Shown: positions 1 to 9,702, counted from the first letter of the stretch. The stretch: 64,000 nucleotides of DNA from an uncultured Clostridium sp. (GCA_958422185.1 CATZNW010000004.1:30331-94330); one strand, 5' to 3'. Notes: generated by a model from the sequence alone, not told the origin. Program-made: numbers and translations.

Positions 1-1965
1 AGACAGATTAAAACTGGATTCTTTATCACCGTTCATATTGAACGACAGCGAATGTGTTGCGCTGACCTCTGTCAGTTCAACCAGTATCTGTACCGTTTCG
101 CCTGCATCGGCCGGTATGGCGATCTGGACTGTTGAACCGTCAAGAGTGACCGACTGAGTGGAATACTGGGTACCGTTAACGGTTACGACAAGCGTATCAT
201 TGGGATGATTGCCGTCTGAATCCAGCTCGCTGGGCAGTGTTGCATTCAACGTTACAGTGTACTGCTGGGGAGCTGTCGTTGGCGGCGTACCCGTTGAAAC
301 GGTAATAGTGATTCTATCATCCTCTTCTGCAGTAGATCCCGAGCGAGGAGACTGACTGAGTACAACGCCTCTTCTGACGGCGCTGGCCTCCGTCTCAATG
401 CTGACATTCGTAAATCCTGTCTTTTCAAGGAATTCCTGCGCATCAGTCTGACTTAGGCCTACCACATCCGGAACAGTGAAAGACGCCACCTGAGTAGTGG
501 TTGGGCCGGAAGAAACATAAAGAATGATAGGTGTATCGGCGGAAACGACCGAGCCCGCTTTTGGTTCAGTGTATATAATACAACCCTCATCAACCGTTTC
601 ACTCGATACCTCGTTAACAGTATAATTTGTAAGATTGCTTGCATTCAAAACTCTTTCCGCGCTTTCAACGGTATATTCATACAGATTAGGTACTTCAATA
701 TCATCGTTGCTAACAGCTACATAAAGCGTTACGGTAGATCCGGATATGACCCTTTCTCCTGCCTCGGGCATCTGAGAAATAACGGTTCCCGGGGTATATT
801 CATCTGTTTTTTCATACTCAGCCACGAAAACATAATCGTATTCCTCGCTGGAGGCAAGATCATCATATGACTGGCCAACAAAATTTTCGAGCTGATGCGT
901 CTGGGTATTAACACCCTGGGTCATAAATAAAACGATCCCAATAATTGCGGCGACAAGAAGCACTACGCCTACAACAACAGCGGTAATTACTTTCTTTTTA
1001 TGATTGGGGTCAAAATCAGACGATGCCTCTTCCTCTTCATATTCGTCCTCATCATCGGTCTTCTGAGGAAGATCTTCCTTAAATACATATTTCGTAGGTT
1101 CTTTATCAACGAAGTAAGTATAATCAAAAGTAGTCTGAGGATTCCTTATGACTTCCTCAATATCTAAAAGCATTTCTGTTGCAGTTTGATACCTGTCCTC
1201 CGGATTCTTCTGCATGGCATGAAAACATATCTGCTCAATTCCCAGAGGAATATTAGGATTGATCTCCGTTAACTTTTTAGGCTCCTTTTGCAGTTGCATA
1301 AGAGCAACCGAAACAGCGCTGTCTGCATCAAAAGGGACTTTTCCTGCCAGCATTTCGTAAAGCACTACGCCGACCGAATATATATCAGCACGTTCATCTG
1401 TAAATTCGCCTTTCGCCTGCTCAGGTGAAATGTAATGTACGGAACCTATTGCGTTTTCGGTTAGCGTCTTCGTCTCAGTTCTGGAAAAGCGCGCAATGCC
1501 GAAATCGGTAACTTTAATGTTGCCGCTGGGCAAAAGAATAATATTCTGCGGCTTAATATCCCTGTGAACGATGCCTTTATCATGAGCGTGCTGAAGCGCT
1601 CTTAGGATCTGGGTAGTGAAAAACACAGCGTCATTCCAAGTTATTATATGCTGCTTTTGTATATATTCTTTAAGAGTAATGCCGTCAACATACTCCATAA
1701 CGATATACTGAACCTTCTCGCCAAAGCTTACATCATATACTTTTACAATATTGGGATGTGAAAGAACAGCGATCGCTTTGGACTCATTCTTAAATCTTCT
1801 TAAGAAATCAGCGTCATTCGAATATTCGTCCTTGAGAATTTTAACGGCAACGATCCTGTCGTCGACATTATCATAGGCTTTGTAAACGACAGACATGCCG
1901 CCAACGCCGATAATTTCCTGAACCTCATAACGGCCGTCCAGCCTTTTACCAACATAATTTTCCAT
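1..1965 (-). CDS. pknB: Serine/threonine protein kinase with PASTA repeats (PknB/PrkC type), C-terminus cut by window edge
   Basis: Membrane kinase that senses cell-wall fragments and phosphorylates growth and division proteins. 655 codons are visible. The kinase domain (about 10-275) shows the glycine loop GVGGMSVVY, Lys42 in VAVK, catalytic Asp136 in HRDIKPQN and Asp154 in DFG. An acidic juxtamembrane stretch (303-317) precedes one transmembrane helix (about 326-348), so the rest is extracellular. Three PASTA repeats follow at about 358-419, 423-486 and 496-558. After a Thr/Pro linker there is a further beta-rich segment (568-655 and on) that is not PASTA. The start ATG at 1965 has AAAGG upstream and lies 35 nt after prpC, its cognate phosphatase. 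It is the last visible gene of the yicC-led operon. Confidence 0.95.
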   Translation of the reverse strand, partial: MENYVGKRLDGRYEVQEIIGVGGMSVVYKAYDNVDDRIVAVKILKDEYSNDADFLRRFKNESKAIAVLSHPNIVKVYDVSFGEKVQYIVMEYVDGITLKEYIQKQHIITWNDAVFFTTQILRALQHAHDKGIVHRDIKPQNIILLPSGNIKVTDFGIARFSRTETKTLTENAIGSVHYISPEQAKGEFTDERADIYSVGVVLYEMLAGKVPFDADSAVSVALMQLQKEPKKLTEINPNIPLGIEQICFHAMQKNPEDRYQTATEMLLDIEEVIRNPQTTFDYTYFVDKEPTKYVFKEDLPQKTDDEDEYEEEEASSDFDPNHKKKVITAVVVGVVLLVAAIIGIVLFMTQGVNTQTHQLENFVGQSYDDLASSEEYDYVFVAEYEKTDEYTPGTVISQMPEAGERVISGSTVTLYVAVSNDDIEVPNLYEYTVESAERVLNASNLTNYTVNEVSSETVDEGCIIYTEPKAGSVVSADTPIILYVSSGPTTTQVASFTVPDVVGLSQTDAQEFLEKTGFTNVSIETEASAVRRGVVLSQSPRSGSTAEEDDRITITVSTGTPPTTAPQQYTVTLNATLPSELDSDGNHPNDTLVVTVNGTQYSTQSVTLDGSTVQIAIPADAGETVQILVELTEVSATHSLSFNMNGDKESSFNLS

Positions 1966-2000
1966 TAAACAAAACACAGCCTTTCGGGCAAATCAAGATT

Positions 2001-2732
2001 TTATTTAGCAATAGCAACAACTGTAATATTATCGCCGCCGCCGTTGTTATTGGCTTTTTTGACAAGCCTGTCTGCAAAAGCATAGTAACGGCCGTCCCTG
2101 ACTTCACTGATCATTTCGTCATCAGTAACGTAATTCGACAAACCGTCCGTGCACAATATCAAAACCTCGTCGTCAGCGAGATCGATCTCGTCAAAGTCTA
2201 TTTTAATATTCTTGTCAACGCCGATGGCCCGCGTAATAATATTTTTATTAGGGTGGTGCTCCGCTTCTTCCTTGGTGATCTTTCCGCGGCTGACCAGATC
2301 CTGAACCAGGCTGTGGTCCGTGGTCACCTGTTCGATACGGTCATTATTTTTAAAAACATAAGCGCGGCTGTCACCTGCGTGCGCAATATAAGCACAGGAA
2401 TCTTTAACAATAGCGCACACAACCGTAGTTCCCATTCCCCGGAGCTCAGGCTTTGCATCGGCGAGGTCATAGACCTCAATATTTGCCGCAACAAGAGCGG
2501 AATCGAGCAAATTGTGAATAGAGGAAGGCTTCATGGTAGTTCTGTAAGCAGCGTTGATCTTATCGCTGATCACCTTAACAGCCAAAGCAGACGCTATATT
2601 GCCGCCGGCCGCGCCGCCCATGCCGTCGCACACGACAGCCCATGCGACTTCATCCGGAAATTCGCCGACTGCGTAAGCATCCTGATTTGAGGAACGGACT
2701 TTACCTTTATCGGTTTTAGCGACTATTTTCAT
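2001..2732 (-). CDS. prpC: PP2C-family protein phosphatase, partner of PknB
   Basis: Cytosolic Mn/Mg-dependent Ser/Thr phosphatase that reverses PknB phosphorylation. The 243 aa are the usual length for the Stp/PrpC family. Metal-binding motifs are intact: Asp18 in SNQD, Asp36 in CDGMGG, AHAGDSRAY (Asp121), Asp196 in CTDGLS and Asp234 in GGDN. I chose the ATG at 2732 rather than the upstream in-frame start at 2771, because it has a good AGAGGTGG site and forms an ATGA overlap with the rlmN stop; the 13 extra residues would lie inside rlmN and look unlike the family. The overlap suggests translational coupling. pknB follows 35 nt downstream, the standard phosphatase-kinase order in Firmicutes. 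Confidence 0.95.
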   Translation of the reverse strand: MKIVAKTDKGKVRSSNQDAYAVGEFPDEVAWAVVCDGMGGAAGGNIASALAVKVISDKINAAYRTTMKPSSIHNLLDSALVAANIEVYDLADAKPELRGMGTTVVCAIVKDSCAYIAHAGDSRAYVFKNNDRIEQVTTDHSLVQDLVSRGKITKEEAEHHPNKNIITRAIGVDKNIKIDFDEIDLADDEVLILCTDGLSNYVTDDEMISEVRDGRYYAFADRLVKKANNNGGGDNITVVAIAK

Positions 2733-3766
2733 TGAGCCACCTCTGTTTTCTTTCTTCGTAATTGACCGCAAGAAGCATTTATATCGCTTCCGAGAGTCCT
2801 TCTTATTGTAGCATTAATACCGTTTTTTTGCAATATATGCAAAAAATTATTCACAGCCTTATCGCTGCTTCTGATATTTTTTCGCTCTTCAACATTGTTG
2901 ACAGGAATAAGATTCACATGGCAAAGCACGCCTTTTAGTAAACGGGAAAGTTCGGCAGCACACGCATCCGAGTCATTCACATCTTTTATCAATGTATATT
3001 CAAAGGAAACGCGCCTGGAAGTATGCTTTGCATATTCCTTACAGATGCTGATCAGTTCCCTGACTCCCCACTTATGATTGACAGGCATGATTCTGTTTCT
3101 TATCTCGTCATTAGGTGCGTGCAGGGATATTGTAAGCGTTATCTGTGAATTGAGCTTCATCAGCTCTTTGATTTTGGGAACGATTCCGCAGGTGGAAAGC
3201 GTGATATTTCTTGCAGAAATGTTAAGACCTTTATCACTGTTCACATTTTCTATAAATCTTATAACATTCGTAAAATTGTCAAGCGGCTCGCCTATTCCCA
3301 TCAAAACTATATGCGATATTCTTATGTCCAGATCCTTTTCAGCCGCGTGAAGCTGCGCTTCAATCTCGCCTGCAGTTAAATTTCTTTTATAACCGGCTAA
3401 AGTTGATGCGCAGAATCTGCATCCCATTTTGCATCCGACCTGGCTTGAAACGCAGATCGTATAGCCGTATTTATACTTCATTATAACGGATTCGATATAT
3501 TCCCCGTCAGTCAGTCTGAAGAGATATTTTACTGTTGCGTCTACGGTGGAAACAAATTTATCTTCAATTTTACAGGAAGATATGAAGAATTCTTTTGAAA
3601 GCGCACTTCTGATATCCTTTGAGATGTTGCTCATCTCATCAAAATCACAAACGCCTGATTTATGGAGCCATTCAAAGATCTGATTTGCCCTGTACCTTGC
3701 AAGGCCCTTTTCCGATACCCACCCGCAAAGTTCCTGCAGACTTAAAGAACTAATATCCTTTTTCAT
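2729..3766 (-). CDS. rlmN: 23S rRNA (adenine2503-C2)/tRNA A37 methyltransferase RlmN
   Basis: Radical-SAM methyltransferase that adds a C2 methyl to A2503 of 23S rRNA and to A37 of some tRNAs. At 345 aa it is full length. The radical-SAM cluster is C112-x3-C116-x2-C119 (GCKMGCRFC). The SAM-contacting GIGEPLDN motif is present, and the C-terminal Cys333 in ASCGQL corresponds to the cysteine that forms the methyl-transfer thioadduct. An N-terminal helical domain (about 1-70) precedes the barrel. The start abuts the rsmB stop (3766/3767) and the end overlaps prpC by 4 nt, so it sits firmly inside the operon. Cfr is the main lookalike, but this genomic context is that of RlmN. Confidence 0.96.
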   Translation of the reverse strand: MKKDISSLSLQELCGWVSEKGLARYRANQIFEWLHKSGVCDFDEMSNISKDIRSALSKEFFISSCKIEDKFVSTVDATVKYLFRLTDGEYIESVIMKYKYGYTICVSSQVGCKMGCRFCASTLAGYKRNLTAGEIEAQLHAAEKDLDIRISHIVLMGIGEPLDNFTNVIRFIENVNSDKGLNISARNITLSTCGIVPKIKELMKLNSQITLTISLHAPNDEIRNRIMPVNHKWGVRELISICKEYAKHTSRRVSFEYTLIKDVNDSDACAAELSRLLKGVLCHVNLIPVNNVEERKNIRSSDKAVNNFLHILQKNGINATIRRTLGSDINASCGQLRRKKTEVAQ

Positions 3767-5002
3767 TTATAACCTTTCAATAATGCTGTAAAAGAAACCG
3801 TCGCCGCCGTTTTCACCGGGGAAAAACGTTTTCATTTCACTAATAGCGAAATCATGCCTGCTATTTAGGAATTCGTAAACGACATTCTCATTTTCTCTTT
3901 TGTTCAGCGTACATGTTGAATACATGAGTTTTCCGCCCGGTTTAAGATATTCTGCGGATGTACGCAGAATTTCGGACTGGATCACCGGAAGCTTCTTGAC
4001 CGAATCAAGTTTCCGGTATTTAATTTCCGGCTTTCTTCTGACTATCCCGTATCCGCTGCAGGGTACGTCACAGATTATTTTGTCCGCTTTTCCGATGTAT
4101 TCATTAAAAATACGAGCGTCATTCACCTTTGCAGTTATATTTGAAATTTCAAGCCTTTTAACCGATGATTCAATAAGCTTGACCCTGTTTTGATGCAGGT
4201 CAAAAGAATATACCTTTCCGTTTTTTCCTGTTAAGTAAGACGCAAGAAATGACTTTCCTCCGGGGGACGCGCAAAAATCAAATACGGTATCGCCCTCGGC
4301 GATCTTTAAAGCATAAACAGCCCTGATACATGAAATATCCTGAATATGAAAAAGCCCGTCCTGGAAAGCTTTTAGCTCGGCAATATCGGCAGAAGAATCT
4401 ATTCTTACGAAATTACCAAAAACGGCACACTTCACACCTTCATCAGTAAGGACCGCGCAGAGCTCATGGACATTGGTCTTATTGATATTAGCTACCGCAA
4501 ATACAGAAGGCCTCCCGTTCAGCGCCGGCAAAAAATGCAGAATGTTGTCTTCCCCATAAGCTTTTTTCCACATATTTATCAGTTCTTCGGGAACGGAATA
4601 TTTAAGGCTTAGATCGGATAGGCTGTTTATATCTATTCTGTTCTTATCAACGTTATGCAAAACGGCATTTACAAAAGACGAATAAAACGCAAGACCGTTG
4701 GATTTCGCCAGCTTAACGCTCTCGTTGATAGCAGCAGCCGGAGTAACCTTATCCATAAAATACAGCTGATATGTACCGATCCTAAGAATCGTTCTTAGTT
4801 TCGGTTTCGGTCTGTCACAATATTTATCTATAATATAATCAAGCGTCAGAAGCCTTTCAAGAACGCCGTAAACCAATCTTGCGGCAAAAGCCCTGCCTTC
4901 GCTCAAATGAGACAGAGCATTGTCCAAAGCAATATTTGAATAAGCGTTGCTAAAACAAACCTTATATAGCGTTTCAAACGCCGCCTGCCTTGCACTGATC
5001 AC
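3767..5002 (-). CDS. rsmB: 16S rRNA (cytosine967-C5)-methyltransferase RsmB
   Basis: SAM-dependent m5C methyltransferase of 16S rRNA. It has 411 aa. An N-terminal NusB-like helical domain (about 1-130) is followed by a linker and a Rossmann methyltransferase domain. The SAM loop is DFCASPGGKS (about 242-251). The two catalytic cysteines of the RsmB/Nop2 family are present: Cys315 in DVPCSGYG and the nucleophile Cys364 in YSTCTL. It overlaps the upstream metallopeptidase by 4 nt (ATGA) and ends directly before rlmN, so two rRNA methyltransferases are co-translated. It is slightly shorter than the E. coli protein, as is common in Clostridia. Confidence 0.94.
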   Translation of the reverse strand: MISARQAAFETLYKVCFSNAYSNIALDNALSHLSEGRAFAARLVYGVLERLLTLDYIIDKYCDRPKPKLRTILRIGTYQLYFMDKVTPAAAINESVKLAKSNGLAFYSSFVNAVLHNVDKNRIDINSLSDLSLKYSVPEELINMWKKAYGEDNILHFLPALNGRPSVFAVANINKTNVHELCAVLTDEGVKCAVFGNFVRIDSSADIAELKAFQDGLFHIQDISCIRAVYALKIAEGDTVFDFCASPGGKSFLASYLTGKNGKVYSFDLHQNRVKLIESSVKRLEISNITAKVNDARIFNEYIGKADKIICDVPCSGYGIVRRKPEIKYRKLDSVKKLPVIQSEILRTSAEYLKPGGKLMYSTCTLNKRENENVVYEFLNSRHDFAISEMKTFFPGENGGDGFFYSIIERL

Positions 5003-5685
5003 TTTCTTCTTCCTGCAACAAGCAGCAATCGGAGCAAGGTTGCAAGTGACGATGCAAGTGCTGCAACATAGGTTAGGGCAGCCGAGGTTAGAACTTTTTT
5101 AGCTCCTGTATATTCCGCACCGATAAGGAAGCCGTTTGTTCTGATAGTCTGAAGCGCTCTTTTCGAAGCGTTGAATTCAACCGGAAGTGTGATAAGCTGA
5201 AATACAGCAACAGCGGCATAAAGTATAATACCGATATAAATAAGAGGTTGCCAGCTGAATATAATTCCTATAAGAGCAAGAGGGATGCCAAGTGTAGAGC
5301 CGAATCTTGTTACAGGAATAACCAAATTCCTGACTTTAAGCGGAAAATAACCCTGCGCGTGCTGACACGCATGACCGGCTTCATGGCAGGCTATGCCTAC
5401 GGCAGCGATACTGTTGGAATTGAAAACGCCTTCGGAAAGGCATATCTCCTTGGTTTTAGGATTATAATGATCCGTTAGATTACCGGCTATACGCTTGATT
5501 CTTACATCTGTTACGCCGTTCATCTGCAAAAGCTCATACGCCGCCTGGGCACCGGTAAGGTTGCGTGCATTTCTGATCCTGCCGTATTTTTTATAGTTGG
5601 ACTGCACTTTCATCTGACAAATGAAAGCGAAAATCAAAACCGGGATCATGATAAATCCGGTCAGATAGTAAATATAAATATCCAT
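4999..5685 (-). CDS. Membrane zinc metallopeptidase, YugP family
   Basis: Integral-membrane protein with the gluzincin-type motif HEAGHACQH at about residue 110, two histidines and a glutamate as expected for zinc binding. An N-terminal hydrophobic helix and two or three helices in the C-terminal half (around 130-180 and near the end) place it in the membrane. The 228 aa are the usual YugP-family length (Pfam Zn_peptidase_2). The substrate is unknown. I chose the ATG at 5685 over 5715 because AAAGGGTG precedes it and the protein then begins with the family's hydrophobic N-terminus. This gene is commonly found between fmt and rsmB in Clostridia, which matches here: 70 nt after fmt and a 4-nt overlap into rsmB. 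Confidence 0.88.
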   Translation of the reverse strand: MDIYIYYLTGFIMIPVLIFAFICQMKVQSNYKKYGRIRNARNLTGAQAAYELLQMNGVTDVRIKRIAGNLTDHYNPKTKEICLSEGVFNSNSIAAVGIACHEAGHACQHAQGYFPLKVRNLVIPVTRFGSTLGIPLALIGIIFSWQPLIYIGIILYAAVAVFQLITLPVEFNASKRALQTIRTNGFLIGAEYTGAKKVLTSAALTYVAALASSLATLLRLLLVAGRRK

Positions 5686-5755
5686 ACAATCACCCTTTCC
5701 CTGCAGTATCCACACAGTGCAGCAGTTAATCTATCTTTATTATTATCTGCGAAAC

Positions 5756-6682
5756 TTATATACCTATTACCGAACCTTCACTGACTTTATTTCCGGCAAG
5801 AAAGGAACGGATATCCATCTTCTTTTTTCCGACAGGCTGAATCTCAGTAATAGATATGCATTTACCGTCGCCGCAGGAGACGATCAGCTCCTTATCAGCC
5901 TTTATGATCTCGCCGGGTCTTCCGCCGGATATATCGGTCAGCAGAGAAGAATGGATCTTAACATTTTTTCCGCAGATAACAGTTTCAGCGCAAGGCCATG
6001 TCTGAAGGCCGCGGATTTGATTATGAATCTCAAAGGCCGACCTGTTCCAGTCAATGGGACTTAATGACTTATCTATCATAGCTGCGTATGATGATTCACC
6101 AACCTGCTTTTTCGGTCTGATTGCTCCGTTTTGAATCAGCTTAATGGTATAAGCGAGCGCGTCAGCACCCATAAAAGACAGTCTTTCAAACAACTCTGCG
6201 GAAGTTTCGTTAATATCGATCGGCGTTTTTACTGTGTAAAGTACATCACCGGTATCAATACCCGCATCCATTTGCATAACAGAAATTCCGGTTTCACTGT
6301 CTCCGTTCAAAACAGCCCGTTGGATTGGTGCAGCACCTCTGTACTTCGGAAGCAAAGAAGCATGCACACAGATACAGCCGTATTTGGGGATATCCAGTAT
6401 TGATTCAGGCAGAATTTTTCCGTACGCAGCAACAACGATGAGGTCTGGCTTGATCTGTTTGAGTATATCACAGGCATCACCTTTTTTTAAGGTATCCGGC
6501 TGAAAAACAGGCAGTGAATTGCTGACAGCGGCAGATTTAACAGCCGAAGGAGTAAGCACCTGCTTTCTGCCCGTCTTTTTATCCGGCTGTGTAAAAACAG
6601 CCGCAATTTCATAGTTTTCGTCAATTAGCCTCTGCAATGACGGCACGGCAAAATCCGGCGTTCCCATAAATACAATTCTCAT
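5756..6682 (-). CDS. fmt: Methionyl-tRNA formyltransferase
   Basis: Transfers a formyl group from 10-formyl-THF to initiator Met-tRNA. At 308 aa it is full length, with the N-terminal formyltransferase fold (about 1-190) and the C-terminal OB-like tRNA-binding domain (about 205-300). The [11 protein letters not shown] start, His107 in [15 protein letters not shown] and the MDAGIDTGD loop with its aspartates are all present. Unusually, the residue two before the catalytic His, which is Asn106 in E. coli (NVH), is Cys105 here (CVH). It overlaps def by 4 nt (ATGA), the classic def-fmt pair that makes and then removes the N-formyl group. Confidence 0.95.
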   Translation of the reverse strand: MRIVFMGTPDFAVPSLQRLIDENYEIAAVFTQPDKKTGRKQVLTPSAVKSAAVSNSLPVFQPDTLKKGDACDILKQIKPDLIVVAAYGKILPESILDIPKYGCICVHASLLPKYRGAAPIQRAVLNGDSETGISVMQMDAGIDTGDVLYTVKTPIDINETSAELFERLSFMGADALAYTIKLIQNGAIRPKKQVGESSYAAMIDKSLSPIDWNRSAFEIHNQIRGLQTWPCAETVICGKNVKIHSSLLTDISGGRPGEIIKADKELIVSCGDGKCISITEIQPVGKKKMDIRSFLAGNKVSEGSVIGI

Positions 6683-7137
6683 TGCTCTTCCAGCTTTCCG
6701 TCAACAAGATGGGCAGTAAACAAAATACCGTCAAGATGATCGATCTCATGGCAGAGAGCACGGGCTTTCAGATCTTCTCCGGTGAAGACCTGCCATTTGC
6801 CGTTTCTGTCCTGCGCTTTTACCTGAACTTTTTTCGGACGGAGTGTAACGCCGTATTTGCCGGGTAAAGAAAGGCACCCTTCACTTTCCCTCTGCTCGCC
6901 CTCTTCCAGAGTTATCTCCGGATTTACCAGTTCTATGGGACCTTCGCCGATATCAATTACAACAACACGTTTAAGTATACCGACCTGAACGGCAGCAAGA
7001 CCAACGCCGTTTGATTCGTACATAGTTTCAAACATATCGTCAATAAGCAAAGCAAGCTTTGAATCAAATTTTTCAACCTTTCTGCTCTTCTTATACAGTA
7101 TAGGATCTCCTAATTTTACAACATTTCTTAATGCCAT
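6679..7137 (-). CDS. def: Peptide deformylase
   Basis: Metalloenzyme that removes the formyl group from nascent N-termini at the ribosome. The 152 aa carry all three family motifs: GVGLAAVQ (44-51), EGCLS with metal ligand Cys88, and HEIDH with His130, Glu131 and His134. It is translationally coupled to fmt through an ATGA overlap. A 64-nt spacer separates it from the priA stop. Start ATG 7137 has AAAGG upstream. The short form without an insertion between motifs 1 and 2 suggests a type 1-like enzyme, though I did not test this by alignment. Confidence 0.96.
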   Translation of the reverse strand: MALRNVVKLGDPILYKKSRKVEKFDSKLALLIDDMFETMYESNGVGLAAVQVGILKRVVVIDIGEGPIELVNPEITLEEGEQRESEGCLSLPGKYGVTLRPKKVQVKAQDRNGKWQVFTGEDLKARALCHEIDHLDGILFTAHLVDGKLEEQ

Positions 7138-7201
7138 TTTTACACTGCCTTTCCGGCTGCATATTTTTTGTTACCGCGGCAAAGCAGCCAATAACGCGGT
7201 A

Positions 7202-9427
7202 TCAGTTAAGCTCGTACGGGTTCAGATCAACCGAGACCGTAACACTTTTATACTCTTTTATTTTACCGATTTTATTTAATATTTCATTTAACATTTTGCG
7301 AACTGATTTTGAATTTTTGCATTTAACAGTCAGTCCGTATCTGTAATGATTCTTCAGTTTGCTGATCTTTGACGGACTCGGCCCCAACACAATGAGTTTT
7401 TCTGATGCATACTTGGATTTATTTAGTTCAACAAGATACTCAAAAAAGGACTTTGAACAAAGAGCCGCTTGGTTTTCATCTTCACATATAAAAGATATAA
7501 AATAGATATCACAAAACGGAGGATAAGTCAAAAGCTTTCTAAGTGAGATCTCGCTGTGATAAAACGACTTATAATCCTGATTTGAAGCATATTCAATTAT
7601 TTCATTATAAGGATTGATCGTTTGTATAACAGCTTTTCCCGGCTCCTCACGTCTGCCGCTTCTTCCGACCACCTGAGTTATAAGGTCAAATGACCGCTCG
7701 TTAGCAAGATAGCTTTCGTCATAAAGCGAGTTGTCTGCATTCACAACACCAACAAGTGTTACGTTTGGAAAGTCAAGACCCTTTGCAACCATCTGCGTAC
7801 CTATAAGGATATCATAATCGCCAGACGAAAAAGCGTCAAACAGTTTCTGATGACTGAATTTAGCGGTTGTTGTGTCCGCATCCATTCTAAGGACGGAAGC
7901 TTTAGGAAAGAGTCTTGAAAGCTCGTCTTCAATACGCTGCGTGCCGAAACCGCTGTATCTTATACTATTTTTTCCGCATTCCGGGCATATGTTGTCCAGC
8001 GGTTTGGAGAAACCACAATAATGGCACATAAGCCTGTTATTATAGCTGTGATAAGTAAGACTGATGCTGCAGTTCGGACAAGTTATTACATGCCCGCAGC
8101 TGTTGCATGCTATAAAAGTATTATAACCTCGCCGGTTGATCAGCAATATAGTTTGCTTGTGCCTGTCAAGATTTTCCTGAATCAGCTTACGCAGGGTTTC
8201 AGAAACAGGTGATCTGTTGCCGGAAGCCATTTCGCTTTTCATATCTACCGTTATAACCTGAGGCAGCTTTGAATTACCGTATCTCTCGTTGATTTCACAA
8301 AGCCGGTATTTGCCGTTGACTGCCGCAGAAAAGCTCTCTACACTTGGTGTGGCGGAGGTCATCAGAAACAGCGCCTTGTTATATCTGCATCTAAAATTAG
8401 CAACGTCACGCGCATGATAGCGAGGTGTGCGCTCACTTTTATAAGTGTGTTCCTGTTCCTCATCCATCACAATCAGGCCAAGATTGTGAAGCGGCGCAAA
8501 AACAGCGCTGCGCGTACCTATAACGATTTTTGCGTCTCCCCTGTCAGCGCGCTTGTATTCATCCGTTCTTTCACCAATTGAAAGACCACTGTGCAAAACC
8601 GCTACCTTTTTTCCGTATCTGCTGTGAAATATGGAAAGCATCTGGGGAGTAAGCGCGATTTCCGGCACAAGAACGATTACATCTTTACCCTGATCCAGGG
8701 CTTCATCAATTAACTTAAGATATACCTGAGTTTTGCCCGAGCCTGTAACACCATACAAAAGACCTGTTCCACCGTCGGATTTAAGCATTTCCATATAAAC
8801 ATGAAATGCTTTTTGCTGACTTTCGGAAAGATGAATCGGCGCTCTGCTGCCGTTTTCGGATACATTTTTAAAAGGAGTTCTGTAAACTTCCTTATCAAAA
8901 TATTCACAGACGCCGTATTTGACCAGATTATCAAGCACGCCTTTGCCTACAGAGCAGAATTCACAGACTTCATTTACTTCAGCGCTTACAACATCACAAA
9001 GAAGATCATAGACGGATTGCTGCTTTGCAGTTAATTTTGACGGGATGATCCCTGCCTCCGCCAATCTTATCATTTTACTGCTTTTATCGCGGATCTTGTC
9101 CGTTCCGCGGGGAAGCATCTGCCTGAGGCAATCGTAAGTTGTACAGAAACAACGCTCTTTCAGCCAAAGAGCCAGTGAGACCATCTCATCAGGCAGTGCG
9201 TTTACTTTCTCGTCTACTGCTGAAATCTCTTTAAGCTGTGTATTCAGGGCATAAAAAAGTTTTATGACGATTCCGCGCCGCTTGGTATTAGATCTGCCAA
9301 AAGGCACAGTTACCTTTGAGCCGCATTTTATCTTACTCGCAAGCAGCTCGGGCACATAATAATTATAATCATCACCGGAGCTGAAAAATGTATTTTCAAC
9401 AGCTACGGTGGCAATCAGCCTGTTCAT
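7202..9427 (-). CDS. priA: Primosomal replication-restart helicase PriA
   Basis: 3'-5' superfamily-2 helicase that reloads the replisome at stalled forks. It has 741 aa. An N-terminal DNA-binding domain (about 1-105) is followed by helicase lobe 1 with Walker A GVTGSGKT and a DEEQ Walker B/motif II (many PriA proteins have DEEH). The zinc-binding insert begins CNSCGHVITCPNC and continues to CPECG, supplying eight cysteines. Helicase lobe 2 follows (QMVAKGLDFPNV, QVVGRSGR), then a C-terminal domain. Its start overlaps the rpoZ stop by one nucleotide. The order rpoZ-priA-def-fmt is typical of Firmicutes. Confidence 0.96.
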   Translation of the reverse strand: MNRLIATVAVENTFFSSGDDYNYYVPELLASKIKCGSKVTVPFGRSNTKRRGIVIKLFYALNTQLKEISAVDEKVNALPDEMVSLALWLKERCFCTTYDCLRQMLPRGTDKIRDKSSKMIRLAEAGIIPSKLTAKQQSVYDLLCDVVSAEVNEVCEFCSVGKGVLDNLVKYGVCEYFDKEVYRTPFKNVSENGSRAPIHLSESQQKAFHVYMEMLKSDGGTGLLYGVTGSGKTQVYLKLIDEALDQGKDVIVLVPEIALTPQMLSIFHSRYGKKVAVLHSGLSIGERTDEYKRADRGDAKIVIGTRSAVFAPLHNLGLIVMDEEQEHTYKSERTPRYHARDVANFRCRYNKALFLMTSATPSVESFSAAVNGKYRLCEINERYGNSKLPQVITVDMKSEMASGNRSPVSETLRKLIQENLDRHKQTILLINRRGYNTFIACNSCGHVITCPNCSISLTYHSYNNRLMCHYCGFSKPLDNICPECGKNSIRYSGFGTQRIEDELSRLFPKASVLRMDADTTTAKFSHQKLFDAFSSGDYDILIGTQMVAKGLDFPNVTLVGVVNADNSLYDESYLANERSFDLITQVVGRSGRREEPGKAVIQTINPYNEIIEYASNQDYKSFYHSEISLRKLLTYPPFCDIYFISFICEDENQAALCSKSFFEYLVELNKSKYASEKLIVLGPSPSKISKLKNHYRYGLTVKCKNSKSVRKMLNEILNKIGKIKEYKSVTVSVDLNPYELN

Positions 9428-9702
9428 TACTCGGCAAGATTCGCTGCATCGTCAGCCGGTTTTTGCTCTGCTGCATTCTTTGCGTCTTTTTGTTTCTGTG
9501 TATGAATCTCCTCCGGCTCTTCAACAACGAACTTTCCGTCATATATATCACCGATAGCCATAGAAACAGACTTGTCATCAAGCAAAACTTCATTTTTAAT
9601 TGCTTCGTCCCTTATTTCGCGCGCTCTTTTTGCTACGCCGACCACAAGGCTGTATCTGCTGTTGCAATCCTTAAGAAGCTTTTTTAAATCGGGGTTAAAC
9701 AT
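9427..9702 (-). CDS. rpoZ: DNA-directed RNA polymerase omega subunit
   Basis: Small assembly subunit of RNA polymerase. It is 91 aa. The N-terminal half has the omega-family core (CNSRYSLVVGVAKRAREI, residues about 13-30), which contacts beta-prime. The C-terminal tail is acidic and alanine-rich and probably flexible. It overlaps priA by 1 nt and follows gmk by 11 nt, the usual gmk-rpoZ arrangement. The start ATG 9702 has an AGGAG-like site. Confidence 0.93.
   Translation of the reverse strand: MFNPDLKKLLKDCNSRYSLVVGVAKRAREIRDEAIKNEVLLDDKSVSMAIGDIYDGKFVVEEPEEIHTQKQKDAKNAAEQKPADDAANLAE

Noticed and set aside
2253..2690. 145-codon plus-strand frame opposite prpC
   Set aside because: Shadow of a well-supported phosphatase gene; no start signal and no family resemblance.
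3833..3852. Possible further copy of the CATTTC/GAAATG dyad inside rsmB
   Set aside because: The half-sites are not intact and the spacing is wrong (CATTTCACTAATAGCGAAATC); it lies in coding sequence far from a promoter.
8465..8480. Altered PriA Walker B (DEEQ instead of DEEH)
   Set aside because: DEEQ/DEEH variation keeps the catalytic acids and is within the range for superfamily-2 helicases; all other motifs are normal.
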